Positions 1 through 9,707 of a stretch of 40,972 nucleotides of DNA are shown here, one piece after another (position 1 is the first letter of the stretch; each line of letters opens with the position of its first letter). A program made the translations under genes and the position numbers. Where the stretch lies: positions 1 to 40,972 of the forward strand of contig NZ_JARGNA010000011.1 of the NCBI RefSeq assembly GCF_030167905.1, written 5' to 3'. The notes beneath the pieces are model-generated. The model made no database searches, was not told the DNA's origin, and saw only the letters and a program-made list of their open reading frames with translations. Source of the DNA: Flavobacterium terrisoli. Lineage in GTDB: Bacteria; Bacteroidota; Bacteroidia; Flavobacteriales; Flavobacteriaceae.

Positions 1-3000
1 AATACCTCCATCATATCTCCCGGATTGTTGTCATCACATTGTGGTGCAAGTGGGGCCGGGTCAGGATTCGGAGTCGGTATAGGCAATACCCTGATGTCTA
101 AAGTCGTAATGCTCTGACAGCCTGCCGCACTGGTTACTACCACTCCTAAAGTTTGCACCGGAGCAATCTCATTAATATAATTCGTAAAATCAGTAATGGT
201 TGTCGGTCCACCAGCTTGCGCCAGTGTCAAATTTGGATAATAGGTTACCGTATAACCTGGGAGACCTTGTGTGATCATCACATCTCTCACTGTCAGGTCA
301 AAAGTATGGTACTGATCATCAACACCATCATCATCACATATACTGAGCGGTGCAGGCACTGTAAGCAATAATGGAATATTGATAATCAATTGGAACGAAC
401 CAATGTTATAACATCCCGTTACATCATCTTCTACCCTTACCCAGATGGTCTCTCCGTTGCTTCCGATGTAATTTGTGGCAGGGATGATTGGTGCCAAGCC
501 AAGTTCTGCAGCAGCTTGAGAGGTGTAATAAGTTACCGTATAACTGCCTCCCGCAGGTTGTAATGCCAAGACAACTGGAGTTTGTATCGTTAAATCAATT
601 CCGGTAATTGCGTTTTGTGGATTATTATCATCATCACATACCACGATGTCATCCAAATTAAATGGAGCAATCGGACTTGGATTCACATTCAGTTCAATCG
701 GAAGAACACTCCAACAACCGGTATTAACATCTACAGCTCTAACATATAAAGTTTGAACAAAAGGAATAATGTTACAATAAGGCACCGTAATATTCATTGG
801 GGTTGAACCTAACTGGGCATCTGTTAACGTTTCATGAATGGTTAAATCATAAGTCGTTATTCCGTTTAATAAATCCGGTAATAAAGTCGTTAAATCAAAG
901 CCGCAGGAAAAACCGTCCTGATTGTCATCACAAAGTGTATAAGGCTCGAGTGGCGGAATCAATGTTGGTAGTGGCTCCACTCTGATATCAATAGTAGAAA
1001 TGCTGTAACATCCTGTATCATCATTGGTGATACGGATTCCCAAAGTCTGGACATAGATAATCTGGTTTGGATACTGCAGATCAGGATGAGAAATGTTTAT
1101 CGCATTGCTGTCATTCTGTGCATCAGTCAAACTAGGATAAAACGTAACTGTCATACCTTGTTGTGTGAGTAATATTGGATCTACCTGTGAAGCCAAATCA
1201 AAGACTTCATAACCAATCGGTGCATTGTAATCACACAAAGAATATTGAGGATAGTTAGGCTGTGTGGCATTTGGAAGCGGATTGACAATCAAATCCAGCT
1301 CTACAACATCATAGCAACCCGTAGTTATGAACTCTACTCTGACATATAAAGTTTGATTCCACTGGGTTTGGTTGATATAATTCGTTACACCACCAATGGC
1401 ATTAGTATCATCTTGGGCATCGGTTAAAGTAGTATGGAAAGTAACATTAACATCAGTCGGATTAATGCTGCCTAATATCTGTGGTATGGTAGTAGTCAAA
1501 TCAAAAGACTCGAAACCTGTTTGTCCTGTATTATCACACAAAATATAATCATCAGGCTCGGTCGCTTCAGGAGTTGGGTTAACAATTAACTGCAACGGAA
1601 CTATTTCGAAACAACTGGTTACAGTCGATTCTACTCTAATATAAATAACTTGCAACCAAGGATTAATATTATCATAATTGACAATATCAGGTATGCTTGT
1701 CCCATCTTGATTTGCATCTGTTATAGTTTCATGGAAAGTAACCGTGTAAGGAGCACCACCGGTAACCGAGTTTATCACCTGTGACAAATCGAACGTAACA
1801 AAACCATCATTACTTGGATCACAATACTGTAATGGTTGAGGATTAGTAACAAATACATCATTAGTTACGCCAACAATATTAAAAGCAGTAGCGTTTGATA
1901 AACAATTGGCCACTGTTTGATTGGCAACAATGTTATGATTTCCTGCTGTTACATTATAAAAAATCGGATTGGATTGGAAAGTACCTCCATCCAAAGAATA
2001 TTCATAGTTAGCACCAACCGGATTGGTAACTGTAACCGAATTCGAATTACAAGATTCAACTACCGAAACAGTTGGGTTAATTTGAGGCACAACCTGAATT
2101 TGAAAAGTAAATGGTGTTGGACAAGGAACAGCAACACTCGACGTTGGCGTAAATGTATAAGTAGTCGTTGCGGTATTATTCAAGGCCGGAGACCAAGTAC
2201 CTGAAATACCATTATTGGATGTCGTTGGTAACGGCGTAATAATTGCTCCTTCACAAACAACCGAAGGTGTGATATTAAATGTTGGTGCTACTTGAGGATT
2301 AACAACAACAGTTACCGGTTCAATATCAGAACACGGACCAACCGTACTTCTAATATAATACGTTCCACTGGTTGCTACCGCATTTGGTGAAGCTAACGGA
2401 GTTGTTCCTGCGGCATTGGTCCAGTAACTTAAAGTACCACCTCCTGTACTTCCGGCTGTAACGGCTGGTAAAGTCAAGTTAACTGTGGACGGTGAACAAA
2501 CTGGCGCCGGATTAGTAATCACTAAAACCGGAGAAGGGTTTATAGTAACGGTAACAGGTTCTATATCTGAACATGTACCTAATGTACTTTGAATATAATA
2601 AGTTCCACTCGTTGTAACTGCATTCGGATTTGCTAATGCTGTTGTAGCAGCGGCATTGGTCCAGTAACTTAAAGTACCGCCTCCTGTACTTCCTGCGGTT
2701 ACTGCAGCCAAAGTTAAATTAACAGAAGCAGGTCCGCAAACGGCTGCAGGATTGTTGATATTCAAAACTGGTGCGGGATTTATAGTAACAGTTACCGGCT
2801 CTATATCAGAACAGGAACCTAGCGTACTTCTAATATAATAAGTACCACTGGTTGTTACAGCACTTGGTGTAGCCAATGGCGTTGTCCCGGCAGCATTGGT
2901 CCAGTAACTTAAAGTACCACCTCCTGTACTCCCGGCTGTAATAGCCGGTAAAGTCAAGTTAATTGTCGCTGGTGAACAAACAGCGGCAGGATTGGTGATG

Positions 3001-6000
3001 TTTAATACTGGTGAAGGATTTATGGAAACGGTTACAGGTTCAATATCAGAACATGTACCTAATGTACTTTGAATATAATAAGTTCCACTCGTTGTAACTG
3101 CATTCGGATTTGCTAATGCTGTTGTAGCAGCGGCATTGGTCCAGTAACTTAAAGTACCGCCTCCCGTACTTCCCGCAGTTACTGCAGGTAAGGTTAAATT
3201 AACCGTAGCCGGTGAACAGGCTGCAGCCGGATTAGTAATAACCAATACCGGTGAAGGATTAATAGTAACCGTTACAGGCTCTATATCTGAACAAGCACCT
3301 ACAGTGCTTTTAATGTAATAAGTGCCGCTCGTTGTTACGGCAGTTGGTGTAGCCAATGGTGTTGTTCCCGCCGCATTGGTCCAATAACTCAATGTACCGC
3401 CACCAGTACTTCCTGCGGTAACAGCCGGTAAAGTTAAATTAATGGATGCAGGTCCACATACAGTTGCCGGGTTGGTGATCACCAATGTCGGCTGTGGATT
3501 TATAGTTATAGTAAAATCTACTGTTGGTCCGGGACAACCATATTTTATCAAAGTAACACTAATCGTTGCCACCTGTTGTGTCGCTACATTCGCCGATGTA
3601 AAAGCCGGTAAGAACAAACCACTGCTTGTTCCGCTTGCCGCTAAACCAATAGCAGGATTGCTGTTAGTCCAATTAACAGTATCGTAGGCATCCGCTGTGG
3701 TAAAATTAAATTGACTAATCGGGCTGTTTCCACAAAAGACCTGATTTGCAGGATCACTTATTGCTGGACTTGGGCAATTGCAGCTAAAGGTTATTGGAGC
3801 AACACAACCTGATCCATTTGCAGGAGTGATGGTAATAGTCCCTGGTAGGTCTAAAGGATTGTAAACATCCAAATGGGTCCCGTTAGCTCCGGTATTTACT
3901 ACCCCTGAAACGGGCGCTTGTCCATAAAGTGTATAGGTATAGGCCATCATAGTAATTCCCGAACCCGCAATATTGTTCCAGTCAAAATGAATAGCCGGAA
4001 GAGGAAAGCCTAATGTAGGAATACCACAGTCTGGTGTTAATACTCCTGTGGCTACAACAACATTAACAACAATAGCAGCTCTTGGACTTTCGCATCCACC
4101 TACTGTTTGACTCACATAATAAGTTGTTGTTCCCAATGATGCTGTTGAAGGGGTTGGTGCGGTTGCAGAAGCCGTTCCACCGGTAGCATTAGTGCCATAC
4201 CAGTTTAATGTTCCTCCTGCTGAAGGTGTCGCTGTTAATGGGCTTACTGTAGCATTTTGACAATAAGTAACTGGTGAAACAACAGTTGGAGCAGTTGCAT
4301 TCGGAACCGGATTAACCACCAATAGGATTGGCGTAGAAATACAGCCCGAAACCAAATCTCTGACCGTTACATTATAATTACCCGGAGCCAAACCGGTAAA
4401 AGTTGGACTGGATTGATATGTAGTGCCGTTAACGCTGTATTCGTAATTGGCTGCCTGATAAGAATAAGTCCCAAAATTTGTATAGTCCTGAGGATCTAAA
4501 GCGGTCCAGTCAGCCGGATTCCATGTCATCGTAGGATGTGGTGCCGAAGCAAGTCTTCTGTATGTATAACCACTTTGATTGGCTGGTGTAAAATCAATAC
4601 CGTCTGTTCTTCCCCATAAATCAAATTCAACATCTGCACTGGTTGCTAAACGCACATTATCATTGGTGTTATAACCTGGACAGGCACTAACTACCAAATC
4701 AGGAATTACTCCACCAACATTAGTGGCACTACCAATACCAACGACATAAACATCATTGTTTGCTAATGTTCCGGCTAATGGAAAATCACAAAAACCGGAT
4801 GGTGTGGCATTACCGTTATTGTATACTTTTAATTTATAGTTGGCTAAATTTTTAGGAGCACCTGTGCCATTAAAGATTTCGATATAGGATAAAGCACCAG
4901 TACTTTCATCACTTACTTCAGAAATAAATAAATCTGTCGGAATTGGTAAAGGACCGGTATTCAACGGACTCGTAAAAACAATTGTCCCGGTAGGCACAGT
5001 ACAGGTTGGCTGTTGTGTTACAGAAACTGTTGGCACAACACAAGCTACTGCTGCAATACAAGTTTGACTTGAAGCGGTCAAACACGATGCACCGGTTGGC
5101 GTTACTGTTATGGTTACCGAATCATTTGCATTTAAACCATTTACAGCATAAGTAGTTGCTGCCGTGTTTCCTCCGCTAATAGCTGTTCCGCTGTTAATCG
5201 TATAACTGATTGTATATCCCGTTGCACCGGTTACTGCACCCCAATTGAAACTCACAGAACTTGCCGTTGAAGTTCCACAAGCAATAACTGGTGACGCAGA
5301 TGGATTTACATTTACCGTAACGCTTTGTGACAAATTACAGGTTACAGGTCCGGTAAATGAGATATCGTCCAATGAAAAATCATTTCCACCAGACGTGATA
5401 ACCCTGTCAAACAAACAAATTTGTGCCGAAGTACTGGCACCTGAATTCCAGACATAAGATCTTTGAACCCAGCCGCAGGCTGTAGCCGGAGCTAATGCAA
5501 TTCCAACTGAAGCACCATTAATCATGACTTCTATATTGGCAGGGTTTGGAGTGGCAACAGTTTGAACCCAATAGCTAAAGGTATAATTCTGACCCGGAAC
5601 AACTGCTACAGTTTGACACCAAACGCTATCATTTCCGGCATTCTGATTGGAACCATCGGCTACAAACATATTTCCTGAGCCACCATTAGCAGTACAAGAA
5701 GAAAAACCGGCAAACCAAGCATTTGAATTGGTCACGATTCCATAAGTTCTCTGTGCACCAGCCGGAACAGTAACCGTTAAATACTGATAATCCGTAGTAA
5801 ATCCATTATTCCCTTGAGAAAAATCTCCGTTAAAAATCAAATCTCTATTCGATGTTACGGTAGAAGTTACCGTATAGGTGGTTGTCTGTGTTGGACTAAC
5901 CACAGGGTTAGCGATGTTGGGCGTTGTCAAACTAGGATCTGCCGGTGATGCAGTCCAATTGTATGGATTCGCACTTCCGCTTGTTGACAATTGACTTGTC

Positions 6001-6935
6001 GCGCCTGCACAAATTGTTGAAGGGAAAGCACCAGCTGTTATGCCACCAGGTTGCGTGATAACTACATTTGGAGTGGTTGCTGTTGAGGCCGGGCTATCAC
6101 TATCAGTTACCGAAAGCGTATAAGTACCCGCCGGAAGTCCGGTGAAAACTCCTGTGGTATTCGTTTGTGAAACTGGCCCTGTAATGGAATAAGAAACATA
6201 AGGCTGAACTCCATTAACTCCAAAAATAACAATTGAGCCATCATTCGCTCCGGGGCAGGAAACATTGGATACTGAATTTGACATCGTCAAAGGTATTGTT
6301 GGTGCAGTCACCGAAAAATCATCGACTGCAAAATCATTCCCAACTGCACTCGTATTGTTGTTAAATAATTTGATATTGGCACACGGACCATTGGCTACAA
6401 AAGTATAAACTACTTGCTGCCAGCCCGAAGCTGTTGGAGGCGCAATGGCACTACCCGAAACTAAAGTCACTGCGCTGGCATTCAGAATCTGCACACCAAT
6501 ATTGGCTGGTGTTGGTGAACCCGCTACAGGTCCGTAAATGGATCTGATCCAATAGCTAAACGTATAGGTTACACCGGTTGTCAAACCACAAACGCCACCA
6601 CCGCCATTTCCGGCTTCCCAGAAATTTTGTTGGCCACCCGTGGTATTCCCATCAATAACCATCATGTATCCCGTTCCCGAAGTGTGATCTCCCGATGCAA
6701 CGAAAGAAGCAGTATTCATCGGCAGCGGATTGGTTGTTAATGACCAATTCCCAGGTATAGTAGTTCCTGAATATGGAGGATTAATTTGGGAATACCCAGC
6801 GCCATTGCTAAAAAAACCAATGACAGTACCTGTTTCAAAATTCCCGTTATTCAACAGATTTTGTGAGAATCCCTGAAAGGAAAACAAGATTAGGGCAACA
6901 AATAATATATTTTTTATACGAGTAAATATCTTCAT
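1..6935 (-). CDS. Giant secreted multi-repeat adhesin, N-terminal part (3' end outside window)
   Basis: The reading frame is open from the ATG at 6935 to the window edge, at least 2,311 residues. It starts with a signal peptide (hydrophobic core LFVALILFSF, likely cleavage after GFS). Domains in order: a carbohydrate-binding-like beta-sandwich (about 30-200), a SprB-type repeat with a GLPAGTYTLSVTD motif (about 210-290), a second beta-sandwich (about 355-530), a lamin-tail-like domain (FISEVSDESTGALSYIEIFN, about 660-830), five Ig-like repeats of 80 residues (about 1145-1550) and roughly 100-residue repeats each carrying a CDD/CDN motif (about 1690 to the end). Such proteins in Flavobacteriia normally end in a type IX secretion sorting domain, which would lie beyond the edge. 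The role is probably surface adhesion, possibly gliding or polysaccharide binding. Domain names come from motif reading, not a search. Confidence 0.85.
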   Translation of the reverse strand, partial: MKIFTRIKNILFVALILFSFQGFSQNLLNNGNFETGTVIGFFSNGAGYSQINPPYSGTTIPGNWSLTTNPLPMNTASFVASGDHTSGTGYMMVIDGNTTGGQQNFWEAGNGGGGVCGLTTGVTYTFSYWIRSIYGPVAGSPTPANIGVQILNASAVTLVSGSAIAPPTASGWQQVVYTFVANGPCANIKLFNNNTSAVGNDFAVDDFSVTAPTIPLTMSNSVSNVSCPGANDGSIVIFGVNGVQPYVSYSITGPVSQTNTTGVFTGLPAGTYTLSVTDSDSPASTATTPNVVITQPGGITAGAFPSTICAGATSQLSTSGSANPYNWTASPADPSLTTPNIANPVVSPTQTTTYTVTSTVTSNRDLIFNGDFSQGNNGFTTDYQYLTVTVPAGAQRTYGIVTNSNAWFAGFSSCTANGGSGNMFVADGSNQNAGNDSVWCQTVAVVPGQNYTFSYWVQTVATPNPANIEVMINGASVGIALAPATACGWVQRSYVWNSGASTSAQICLFDRVITSGGNDFSLDDISFTGPVTCNLSQSVTVNVNPSASPVIACGTSTASSVSFNWGAVTGATGYTISYTINSGTAISGGNTAATTYAVNGLNANDSVTITVTPTGASCLTASSQTCIAAVACVVPTVSVTQQPTCTVPTGTIVFTSPLNTGPLPIPTDLFISEVSDESTGALSYIEIFNGTGAPKNLANYKLKVYNNGNATPSGFCDFPLAGTLANNDVYVVGIGSATNVGGVIPDLVVSACPGYNTNDNVRLATSADVEFDLWGRTDGIDFTPANQSGYTYRRLASAPHPTMTWNPADWTALDPQDYTNFGTYSYQAANYEYSVNGTTYQSSPTFTGLAPGNYNVTVRDLVSGCISTPILLVVNPVPNATAPTVVSPVTYCQNATVSPLTATPSAGGTLNWYGTNATGGTASATAPTPSTASLGTTTYYVSQTVGGCESPRAAIVVNVVVATGVLTPDCGIPTLGFPLPAIHFDWNNIAGSGITMMAYTYTLYGQAPVSGVVNTGANGTHLDVYNPLDLPGTITITPANGSGCVAPITFSCNCPSPAISDPANQVFCGNSPISQFNFTTADAYDTVNWTNSNPAIGLAASGTSSGLFLPAFTSANVATQQVATISVTLIKYGCPGPTVDFTITINPQPTLVITNPATVCGPASINLTLPAVTAGSTGGGTLSYWTNAAGTTPLATPTAVTTSGTYYIKSTVGACSDIEPVTVTINPSPVLVITNPAAACSPATVNLTLPAVTAGSTGGGTLSYWTNAAATTALANPNAVTTSGTYYIQSTLGTCSDIEPVTVSINPSPVLNITNPAAVCSPATINLTLPAITAGSTGGGTLSYWTNAAGTTPLATPSAVTTSGTYYIRSTLGSCSDIEPVTVTINPAPVLNINNPAAVCGPASVNLTLAAVTAGSTGGGTLSYWTNAAATTALANPNAVTTSGTYYIQSTLGTCSDIEPVTVTINPSPVLVITNPAPVCSPSTVNLTLPAVTAGSTGGGTLSYWTNAAGTTPLASPNAVATSGTYYIRSTVGPCSDIEPVTVVVNPQVAPTFNITPSVVCEGAIITPLPTTSNNGISGTWSPALNNTATTTYTFTPTSSVAVPCPTPFTFQIQVVPQINPTVSVVESCNSNSVTVTNPVGANYEYSLDGGTFQSNPIFYNVTAGNHNIVANQTVANCLSNATAFNIVGVTNDVFVTNPQPLQYCDPSNDGFVTFDLSQVINSVTGGAPYTVTFHETITDANQDGTSIPDIVNYDNINPWLQVIYIRVESTVTSCFEIVPLQLIVNPTPEATEPDDYILCDNTGQTGFESFDLTTTIPQILGSINPTDVNVTFHTTLTDAQDDTNAIGGVTNYINQTQWNQTLYVRVEFITTGCYDVVELDLIVNPLPNATQPNYPQYSLCDYNAPIGYEVFDLASQVDPILLTQQGMTVTFYPSLTDAQNDSNAINISHPDLQYPNQIIYVQTLGIRITNDDTGCYSISTIDIRVEPLPTLIPPLEPYTLCDDNQDGFSCGFDLTTLLPDLLNGITTYDLTIHETLTDAQLGSTPMNITVPYCNIIPFVQTLYVRAVDVNTGCWSVLPIELNVNPSPIAPFNLDDIVVCDDDNNPQNAITGIDLTIQTPVVLALQPAGGSYTVTYYTSQAAAELGLAPIIPATNYIGSNGETIWVRVEDDVTGCYNIGSFQLIINIPLLLTVPAPLSICDDDGVDDQYHTFDLTVRDVMITQGLPGYTVTYYPNLTLAQAGGPTTITDFTNYINEIAPVQTLGVVVTSAAGCQSITTLDIRVLPIPTPNPDPAPLAPQCDDNNPGDMMEV
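2281..3500 (-). repeat. Five tandem 240-bp (80-residue) repeats inside the left adhesin
   Basis: A landmark (ccagtaactt or its variant ccaataactc) recurs at 2421, 2661, 2901, 3141 and 3381, an exact 240-bp period. Each unit encodes an Ig-like segment with the motifs GGGTLSYWTNA and TSGTYYIQ. Units 2 and 4 share an identical stretch of about 100 bp, while units 1 and 3 resemble each other more, so the array reads A-B-A-B-A' with a 480-bp higher-order period. No coding frame is disturbed. Confidence 0.9.
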
Positions 6936-6987
6936 ATACAATAACTTTAAAGTAGATTTAGCTTGGCAATTGCTATTAAACAACTAC

Positions 6988-6995
6988 CAAATATA
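6988..6995 (-). promoter_or_regulatory. Candidate -7 element (TATATTTG) for the left adhesin gene
   Basis: On the minus strand this reads TATATTTG, matching the Bacteroidota -7 consensus TAnnTTTG. It would give a leader of about 45-50 nt before the ATG at 6935. No clear TTG -33 box is seen at the usual distance. Confidence 0.45.
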
Positions 6996-7015
6996 TTGAT
7001 TTTTAATGTTTTAAC

Positions 7016-7039
7016 GAAAAAACCTCAAATAAATGAGGT
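7016..7039 (-). terminator. Rho-independent terminator downstream of proline dehydrogenase
   Basis: ACCTCA (7022-7027) pairs with TGAGGT (7034-7039) over a six-base loop. On the minus strand the hairpin is followed by a run of T (7016-7022). The stem is also flanked by T on the plus strand, so it could work in both directions, but its position 7 bp past the proline dehydrogenase stop points to that gene. Confidence 0.75.
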
Positions 7040-7046
7040 CTTTTTT

Positions 7047-8219
7047 CTATTTTTCTATTTTTCTTCTGTCTCTCTCTGTTTTTAACAAGTTAAGTTCCCT
7101 ACTTGTTTGCCCGGCTACCGAAGTGTTTTCTTCTGCCCTTCGAATCAAATAAGGCATCACATCCCTAACCGGTCCAAATGGCAAATATTTAGCTACATTA
7201 TACCCGTGTTCTGCCAGATTATAGCTGATGTTATCGCTCATGCCATACAACTGACCAAACCAAATTCTTGGGTCACTTTTCAGTACGCCTTTGGCTTCCA
7301 TTAGTTCAATTAGTTTATAAGAACTTAACTCATTGTGTGTTCCGGCAAATATGGACATTTTTTCTAAATTCTCCATCATATAAACCACAGTTGTATCATA
7401 ATTAATATCTGTGGCTTCTTTGCTCTCGCAAATTGGTGTCGGATAGCCTTTTTCTTCGGCACGTTTGTTTTCTTTTTCCATATAGGCTCCGCGAACCAGT
7501 TTCATCCCTATATAAAAGCCTTCTGACTGAGCTTGCGCGTGCAACTTTTTCAAATAATCCAATCTGTCATGGCGATACAACTGCAAAGTGTTAAAAACAA
7601 TGCATTTTTCTTTGTTGTACTTGCGCATCATATCGGTAACCAAATCGTCAGCAGCATCCTGCATCCAGCTTTCTTCTCCGTCAATCAACAAGGCAACGTC
7701 TTTCTCATGAGCGGCTTTACATACAGCATCAAAACGAGCCACTACTCTATCCCACTCTTTTTGTTCTTCGGCAGTTAAGGTTTGCTTCTCTCCTAACTTT
7801 TCATATAAATAAAAACGCCCAAAACCGGTTGGTTTAAAAACCGCAAACGGAATCGCTTCTCTTTCTTTAGCAAATTCAATGGTTTTCAATGTCATTTCCA
7901 AGGCAGCGTCAAATTGCGCTTCTTCTTCTTTCCCTTCAACCGAATAATCCAATACTGAAGAAACACCTTTGGTATACATTTTATCCACTACCGACAAACA
8001 ATCATCTTCAGTTGTTCCGCCACAAAAATGATCAAAAACAGTCGCTCTGATTAATCCTTCTACCGGTAAGTGTGCCTTTAAGGCAAAGTTGGTCACGGCA
8101 GTTCCGATGCGAACCAGCGGCTCATTGTCAATCATTTTGAATAAAAAATAAGCCCTGTCTAATTCTGTATCTGTTTTAAGTGCAAACGCCACTTTAGTGT
8201 TGTTGAAAATTTTTTCCAT
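7047..8219 (-). CDS. Proline dehydrogenase
   Basis: This is a 390-residue FAD enzyme oxidising proline to pyrroline-5-carboxylate, the first step of proline catabolism, usually passing electrons to the quinone pool. The TIM-barrel motifs are clear: KLVRGAYMEKE near residue 240 and the C-terminal YLIRRAEENTSV segment near 360-375, which contacts FAD and substrate. Start: an upstream in-frame ATG at 8270 would add 17 residues, but a good -7 promoter (TATATTTG, 8238-8245) lies inside that extension, so MEKIFNNTK at 8219 is preferred and fits the usual length of this monofunctional type. A terminator follows the stop. It is probably an independent transcription unit although it lies just downstream of the photolyase island on the same strand. 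Confidence 0.95.
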   Translation of the reverse strand: MEKIFNNTKVAFALKTDTELDRAYFLFKMIDNEPLVRIGTAVTNFALKAHLPVEGLIRATVFDHFCGGTTEDDCLSVVDKMYTKGVSSVLDYSVEGKEEEAQFDAALEMTLKTIEFAKEREAIPFAVFKPTGFGRFYLYEKLGEKQTLTAEEQKEWDRVVARFDAVCKAAHEKDVALLIDGEESWMQDAADDLVTDMMRKYNKEKCIVFNTLQLYRHDRLDYLKKLHAQAQSEGFYIGMKLVRGAYMEKENKRAEEKGYPTPICESKEATDINYDTTVVYMMENLEKMSIFAGTHNELSSYKLIELMEAKGVLKSDPRIWFGQLYGMSDNISYNLAEHGYNVAKYLPFGPVRDVMPYLIRRAEENTSVAGQTSRELNLLKTERDRRKIEK

Positions 8220-8237
8220 TGTATTGTATTGATGCGA

Positions 8238-8245
8238 CAAATATA
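8238..8245 (-). promoter_or_regulatory. Candidate -7 element (TATATTTG) for proline dehydrogenase
   Basis: TATATTTG on the minus strand ends 18 nt before the ATG at 8219 and matches TAnnTTTG. It decides the start, because the longer frame from 8270 would span the promoter. No good TTG -33 box is seen. Confidence 0.5.
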
Positions 8246-8279
8246 AAAAGAGTTTTAAGAATTGTTTCATTTTAAAAAA

Positions 8280-9707
8280 CTAGTTTGAGGCAACAATCCT
8301 TTTTATCATCCCATTGAAAATAAAAAAATGAAAAGGTAGCATACTGTACCAATATAATCGCCCAAAAATTCCTCTTGGCCGAAACGTCGCAATTTGGTGC
8401 AATACATTATTTTCATCGATTCTAAATTCCAACCAAGCTTCACCCGGAACTTTCATTTCTGCAAAAAGTAATAACCGCTTGTTTTCTTTATCGGCCAATA
8501 AAACCCGCCAGAAATCTAACGAATCACCGTTGTAAATATCGTAAGGATGGGTTCTTCCTCTTCTGAGCCCAACACCACCAAACAATTTATCAATAGCGCC
8601 ACGCAATTGCCACATCCAATCAGCATAATACCACCCTTTTTCGCCTCCTATCGACCAAATATTATGCAAAACCTGTTCAGGATTTTCAATCTTTACTGTT
8701 TTAATGTCTTTCAAACAACCAAAGTTAGGGACTTGGATATAATGCGCCAAACTGCTCTTAAAACGACTACTCACCAAACTGTCCTTCCAACTGGAAATGA
8801 CTAAATTTTGTTCAATTTTCTCAAAAGCTAATTTAATAGCATCTACATAGGAAATGGGTTTTATATGGAGCATTTTTTGGAGTCGGTTGTCTTTACAAAC
8901 CACTTCTACCTTCATGCTATCGACCAAATTTACAGCCAATTTATAGGAAGTAGACGTAACAAAATACAGCCAGTAGGAAGATAATTTCGGTGTCATAATC
9001 GGAACAGTCAAAATGGCCAATTTAATGTTTCGGGTTTTGGCATACAACTGCATCATTTGTTTGTAGGTGATCACATTGGGCCCACCAATATCAAAAGATT
9101 CGTTGAAACAGTCTTCCCTATTTTGTACTCCAAGTAAATACTGAATTACATCCCGAATAGCAATGGGTTGCGTTTTAGTCAGCACCCATTTTGGTGTAAT
9201 CATGATGGGCAATTTTTCACATAAATCCCTGATAATTTCAAATGACGAACTTCCTGAACCTACAATAATTCCAGCCTTTAAAACGGTTAAATCGTGTGTT
9301 CCTCCGTACAATATTTTCTCAACACTATTTCGTGACAGCATGTGTTTGGACAAATTCGGGTCGTTGACAATGCCGCTCAAATAAATGACTTGTTTTACTT
9401 TCATGTATGCTGAATACCGATTGAAGTTTTGGGCCGTTTGGGCTTCCATAACATCAAAATCATTGGTAGAACTCGACATCGAATGAATTAAAAAATAAGC
9501 AATATCAACCTGTGTCGGACAATTTTCAAAACTGACTTCCTCTAAAAAATCAACTTCCCAAATGGCAACTAAAGACAAGATATGTGGATCAAATCCCATG
9601 CGCTTTTTATCGCGAACACAACAAATTACTTCATGTCCTTGCGACAACAATTCGGGCAATAATCGTCTCCCTACATAACCATTGGCACCTGTTAAAAGAA
9701 TTTTCAT
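8280..9707 (-). CDS. SDR-family NAD(P)-binding protein with C-terminal DUF2867
   Basis: This 475-residue protein begins with a Rossmann fold (LLTGANGYVGRRLLPELL, residues 4-21; GxxGxxG nucleotide loop) typical of atypical/extended SDR proteins that bind NAD(P). The C-terminal half (about 300-475) resembles DUF2867, with the features GGEKGWYYADWMW and FRPRGIFGRLYWY. Its start overlaps the end of the DASH cryptochrome gene by four bases (ATGA), so the two are translationally coupled and it belongs to the light-repair operon. The substrate is unknown. The association suggests a redox or oxidative-stress role accompanying photoreactivation; that role is inference. Confidence 0.85.
   Translation of the reverse strand: MKILLTGANGYVGRRLLPELLSQGHEVICCVRDKKRMGFDPHILSLVAIWEVDFLEEVSFENCPTQVDIAYFLIHSMSSSTNDFDVMEAQTAQNFNRYSAYMKVKQVIYLSGIVNDPNLSKHMLSRNSVEKILYGGTHDLTVLKAGIIVGSGSSSFEIIRDLCEKLPIMITPKWVLTKTQPIAIRDVIQYLLGVQNREDCFNESFDIGGPNVITYKQMMQLYAKTRNIKLAILTVPIMTPKLSSYWLYFVTSTSYKLAVNLVDSMKVEVVCKDNRLQKMLHIKPISYVDAIKLAFEKIEQNLVISSWKDSLVSSRFKSSLAHYIQVPNFGCLKDIKTVKIENPEQVLHNIWSIGGEKGWYYADWMWQLRGAIDKLFGGVGLRRGRTHPYDIYNGDSLDFWRVLLADKENKRLLLFAEMKVPGEAWLEFRIDENNVLHQIATFRPRGIFGRLYWYSMLPFHFFIFNGMIKRIVASN

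Noticed and set aside
153..5457. Several plus-strand ORFs of 60-95 codons across the left part
   Set aside because: They are antisense shadows of the continuous minus-strand adhesin frame, and their translations show no family features.
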